Position numbers and translations under genes: made by a program | Source: an uncultured Clostridia bacterium | GTDB lineage: Bacteria > Bacillota > Clostridia > Christensenellales > Aristaeellaceae | Assembly: GCA_934630975.1 (NCBI GenBank) | Contig: CAKTXH010000107.1 | Coordinates: 1-7,490 of the forward strand | Length of the DNA: 7,490 bases | Reading direction: 5' to 3' | Part shown: piece after piece, positions 5,834 to 7,490 of the stretch | Layout: every line of letters starts with the position of its first letter | Position numbering within the stretch: position 1 is the first letter of the stretch | Notes under the pieces: model-generated | What the model saw: the letters and a program-made list of their open reading frames with translations, nothing else | Databases searched by the model: none | What the model was told of the DNA's origin: nothing

Positions 5834-6991
5834 TTACATTTGTCCTTCCGCCAGAATCCGCGACAGGCTCACCGTCAGGCTGAGCATCGGCGCGAAGAGC
5901 GGGTCGCCCTCCATGCCCATGATGCGCTGAATCTTGCTCAGGCGGTAGCGCACCGTGTTCGGGTGCTGAAACAGCGCCTTCGCGGCGGCGGCGATTTCCA
6001 TGTTCTCCTTGACGTAAATCAGCGCCGTCTGTTCCAGGTTGGTGTGGTTCTGCGCGTCGTATTCGCGGATGGCGGAGAGCACCCGGCGGCAGCGGTCGCA
6101 AACAAAGGGATTTTCGCTCATCGGGAACAGATAGGCGTAAAGCCCCAGCTCGTGCGCGCCGAGCGCCGCCTTGCCGCACAGCTTCGCCGCCCGCGCGGCA
6201 TACACCGCCTCGCACAGCGACGTGCCCATCTGCGCGCGCTCCGTCCGCAGGTCGCTCTGCCCGATGACGACGGCCTGCGCGTCGATGCCCGCGCGCGTGA
6301 GCATGCCGCCAAAGCGCGCCCTCGCGTCCTCCGCAGAGAGGTTTTCCTCCTCGCGGCACAGCGCCAGCATCATCCGCCGCCACTCGATAAACGTGCAGCG
6401 GCGCGCAGCTTCCGCGTCTTTTTCCATCAGCGCGTAGAGCCGGTCATCCAGCGAAATCACGCGTTCCTTCGGGTTGATGGCGTACAGCCGATAGCCCGCG
6501 CGCCCAATCGGGTCGATGCGCCGCGCGCACTCCCGCGTCTGCTCCTCGGTCAGGTCGCCGCGCATCAGCGCGTCCACGTCCTGCTCGAACCCAGAAAAAT
6601 GCCGCTTGCCGCGGATGAGGTCGGTCACCTGCAAAATGACTTCCTCGATATACGTATCGTCAAAGAGGAACACGGGCGTGCCCAGCCGATTGGCCAGCGC
6701 GATCACCGACTGCGGCAGCTCGCTGAAATACGCCGTTTTCACCATCAGGCTCGCAATGCCCTGATTCATCAGCGCCTGAAGCGAGTGCGCCACGAGCTGC
6801 GCGTCGCCGCGCGCGTAAGCCAGCGTGGTCACAACCAGATCGCCGCGGTAAAAATCCGGAAGCTGCACACGGGAGGGGTCGTATTCAAACAGAACGGCCG
6901 CCGTCACGGTGCGCTCCAGGCCGTCCTGCCCGGCAATCAGGCGCAGATGATGAATCTCCTGAAGCCGAAACAGCTCTTTAATGTGAATCAA
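5834..6991 (-). CDS. PucR/CdaR-family transcriptional regulator (TTG start)
   Basis: The start codon is TTG (6991-6989), chosen because AGGAGGGG (7006-6999) lies 7 nt upstream and no ATG or GTG fits better. The protein has 385 residues. Residues 3-125 match the PucR N-terminal domain (PF07905): the opening 'IKELFRLQEIHHLRLIAGQDGLERTV' pattern (5-29), DFYRGDLVVTTL (46-57), a 'GIASLMVK' strand (78-85) and TPVFLFDD (105-112). A central region (about 155-290) fits the GGDEF-like middle domain of CdaR-type proteins. The C terminus is the PucR_C helix-turn-helix (PF13556): EYDAQNHTNLEQTALIYVKE region (310-329), then AAKALFQHPNTVRYRLSKIQ (336-355). A CDRC pair at 298-301 is unusual and could bind metal or form a disulphide. 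Members typically activate genes for purine, sugar-acid or amino-acid use. Here it heads the operon, so it probably controls azlCD and itself. Confidence 0.93.
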   Translation of the reverse strand: MIHIKELFRLQEIHHLRLIAGQDGLERTVTAAVLFEYDPSRVQLPDFYRGDLVVTTLAYARGDAQLVAHSLQALMNQGIASLMVKTAYFSELPQSVIALANRLGTPVFLFDDTYIEEVILQVTDLIRGKRHFSGFEQDVDALMRGDLTEEQTRECARRIDPIGRAGYRLYAINPKERVISLDDRLYALMEKDAEAARRCTFIEWRRMMLALCREEENLSAEDARARFGGMLTRAGIDAQAVVIGQSDLRTERAQMGTSLCEAVYAARAAKLCGKAALGAHELGLYAYLFPMSENPFVCDRCRRVLSAIREYDAQNHTNLEQTALIYVKENMEIAAAAKALFQHPNTVRYRLSKIQRIMGMEGDPLFAPMLSLTVSLSRILAEGQM

Positions 6992-6998
6992 ACCCGTT

Positions 6999-7006
6999 CC
7001 CCTCCT
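6999..7006 (-). promoter_or_regulatory. Ribosome site that fixes the TTG start of the PucR-type gene
   Basis: On the - strand AGGAGGGG precedes AACGGGT and then TTG at 6991-6989, a 7-nt spacing. The near-perfect match to the anti-Shine-Dalgarno end explains how a weak TTG codon can still be used, and may keep regulator synthesis moderate. Confidence 0.75.
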
Positions 7007-7033
7007 GCGCTTTTTTCCGAATGAACCGCGTTT

Positions 7034-7062
7034 ATTTTATCATTTTTTGCTTTTTCCTGCAA
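7034..7062 (-). promoter_or_regulatory. Extended -10 promoter of the PucR-azlCD operon
   Basis: On the - strand TTGCAG (7062-7057) is followed after exactly 17 nt by TAAAAT (7039-7034), with the extended element TGA immediately before it (7042-7040). The -35 matches consensus at about half its positions and the A-rich spacer is typical of Firmicute sigma-A promoters. Transcription would begin near 7027, leaving about 35 nt of leader. It is the only good promoter seen upstream of the five-gene operon. Confidence 0.65.
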
Positions 7063-7095
7063 GATAAAAGACGACCGGATTTCTTCTTCCGGTCG
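7063..7095 (-). terminator. Intrinsic terminator for the permease transcript
   Basis: CGACCGGA (7072-7079) pairs perfectly with TCCGGTCG (7088-7095), loop 7080-7087. On the - strand the stem is followed by TCTTTTATCTT (7071-7061), a fair U-tract. It lies downstream of the permease stop codon and directly upstream of the -35 of the next operon, isolating the two units. Confidence 0.75.
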
Positions 7096-7102
7096 CCCCT
7101 TC

Positions 7103-7129
7103 GGCAGTCCGTCGCTTTGGCGGGCTGCA
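7103..7129. repeat. 27-nt palindromic direct repeat, copy 1
   Basis: The sequence starts GGCAGTCCG and ends CGGGCTGCA, identical over 27 nt to the copy at 7255-7281. GCAGTCCG (7104-7111) can pair with CGGGCTGC (7121-7128) with one G-T wobble, so each copy is itself a small hairpin with a 9-nt loop. This REP-like form points to a dispersed repeat. Confidence 0.85.
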
Positions 7130-7158
7130 CAGCTTGTTGATATAGGCAAACTTGGCTT

Positions 7159-7188
7159 GAATAGCAAAATCAAGAAATTCAGCTATTC
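7159..7188. repeat. Inverted pair GAATAGC / GCTATTC
   Basis: GAATAGC (7159-7165) and GCTATTC (7182-7188) form a 7-bp stem around a 16-nt AT-rich loop. The same two words recur in reverse order in the adjoining hairpin (GCTATTC 7206-7212 and GAATAGC 7231-7237), so alternative pairings are possible. Confidence 0.5.
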
Positions 7189-7200
7189 TTTCATTTGCGG

Positions 7201-7242
7201 AAAGGGCTATTCTCCCCCCCTTCGGGGGGAGAATAGCTTTTT
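7201..7242 (+). terminator. Strong hairpin with T-run inside the repeat element
   Basis: GCTATTCTCCCCCC (7206-7219) pairs perfectly with GGGGGGAGAATAGC (7224-7237) around CTTC (7220-7223), 14 bp. The stem is flanked by TTTTT (7238-7242), and AAAGG on the left can extend the pairing. The T-run makes it a strong terminator in the + direction, where no gene is seen. On the - strand it is followed only by CCCTTTCC, so it is a weaker stop for the permease transcript; it could instead protect that 3' end. Confidence 0.7.
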
Positions 7243-7254
7243 GTCTACAGTCTG

Positions 7255-7281
7255 GGCAGTCCGTCGCTTTGGCGGGCTGCA
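7255..7281. repeat. 27-nt palindromic direct repeat, copy 2
   Basis: It is identical over 27 nt to the copy at 7103-7129, in the same orientation, 152 nt away. It lies two bases downstream of the stop codon of the - strand permease gene, so it would be the first structure in that transcript's 3' UTR. Confidence 0.85.
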
Positions 7282-7283
7282 AA

Positions 7284-7490
7284 TTACATGGTGATCTCTT
7301 TCTTGCCGCTCACCTTGAAGAACACCGCCAGCGCGATGATCGTGGAGAACGTCAGGATGGCGGAAATGGCCGAAGCCACGCCGTCGTTGCCGCGGATGAT
7401 CTGGGAATAAATTTCCAGCGTCATCGTCTTGGTCTTGCTCGTGTAGAGGATGATGGAGGTGGACAGCTCCGTGATGATCATGATCCACGA
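7284..7490 (-). CDS. ABC-transporter permease, C-terminal fragment (ferric-iron type likely)
   Basis: The frame is open to the window edge; 68 residues plus TAA (7286-7284) are present. The visible end begins SWIMIITELSTSIILYTSK and contains EIYSQIIRG, GVASAISAILTFSTIIALAVFF (a membrane span at about fragment residues 38-59) and the charged tail KVSGKKEITM. The 'ELS.SIILY' and 'EIYSQ..RG..G.ASA' pattern is typical of the last two segments of binding-protein-dependent inner-membrane permeases (BPD_transp_1, PF00528), most like the Fe(III) FbpB/AfuB class, in which one long protein carries two permease halves. Substrate is from family memory only; thiamine or other metal or phosphonate importers are alternatives. 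The remaining transporter genes would lie beyond 7490. Confidence 0.85.
   Translation of the reverse strand, partial: SWIMIITELSTSIILYTSKTKTMTLEIYSQIIRGNDGVASAISAILTFSTIIALAVFFKVSGKKEITM

Larger units (their letters stand above)
7103..7281. mobile_element. Possible REP/MITE-like non-coding element bounded by 27-nt repeats
   Basis: Two identical 27-nt repeats bracket about 125 nt of AT-richer sequence holding two hairpins and no plausible gene. The right repeat begins two bases after the permease stop codon and the left one abuts a terminator, so the element occupies neutral intergenic DNA. No transposase and no clear target-site duplication are seen. Calling it mobile is an inference from its form. 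Confidence 0.4.

Noticed and set aside
5816..7024. 402-residue open frame on the + strand opposite the PucR-type gene
   Set aside because: Arg/His/Ala-rich with no recognisable motif, while the opposite strand encodes a full PucR protein with a good start signal.
7134..7165. + strand promoter for a small RNA inside the repeat element (TTGATA at 7137-7142)
   Set aside because: The -35-like word is good, but no acceptable -10 lies 16-18 nt downstream.
7040..7282. 80-residue - strand open frame across the intergenic region
   Set aside because: It runs through both 27-nt repeats, a hairpin and the terminator, and has no clear ribosome site; its CSPPKRRTA segment is a translated repeat.

Overview
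The window looks like chromosomal DNA of a GC-rich, low-GC-phylum-type Clostridium relative (Bacillota, probably a gut Clostridia lineage). The basis is the strong AGGAGG-type ribosome sites on nearly every gene, the AzlCD/PucR/M42 gene families, and clostridial-style regulators and intrinsic terminators. The lineage is an inference; no rRNA, tRNA or other taxonomic marker is present. Most genes are GC-rich with G/C-ending codons. One gene (1255-2574) is clearly AT-richer and looks acquired.

Left part, + strand: the C-terminal 158 residues of a MATE-family efflux pump (1-477), then an XRE-type DNA-binding protein with two C-terminal membrane segments (598-1101). A 60-nt fold-back structure (1128-1187) follows, then an AT-richer gene for a predicted secreted WG-repeat protein (1255-2574). 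The + strand genes converge on a five-gene - strand operon. A strong hairpin terminator (2687-2732) lies between the two sets.

Middle and right, - strand: the operon reads from right to left as a PucR-family regulator (6991-5834), AzlC (5817-5134), AzlD (5137-4823), a probable NdpA/YejK-family nucleoid-associated protein (4810-3806) and an M42 metallo-aminopeptidase (3792-2755). Gaps are 16 nt, -4 nt, 12 nt and 13 nt, and two stop codons lie inside or against the next ribosome site, so translational coupling is likely. An extended -10 promoter (7034-7062) precedes the PucR gene, whose start codon is TTG. A plausible reading is that the peptidase releases amino acids, AzlCD exports the branched-chain excess, and PucR senses the state. 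The role of the NdpA-like protein there is not obvious.

Right end, - strand: the last 68 residues of an ABC-transporter inner-membrane permease resembling the ferric-iron class (7490-7284). Between it and the PucR operon is a 292-nt non-coding region. It holds two identical 27-nt self-complementary direct repeats, a 14-bp perfect hairpin with a T-run, an alternating set of GCTATTC/GAATAGC words, and a terminator for the permease transcript. This region looks like a small repeat-type (REP/MITE-like) element.

I found no CRISPR array, tRNA, rRNA, insertion-sequence transposase or complete defence system. The best candidates for something undescribed are the repeat element at 7103-7281, the 60-nt fold-back, and the NdpA-containing amino-acid operon.
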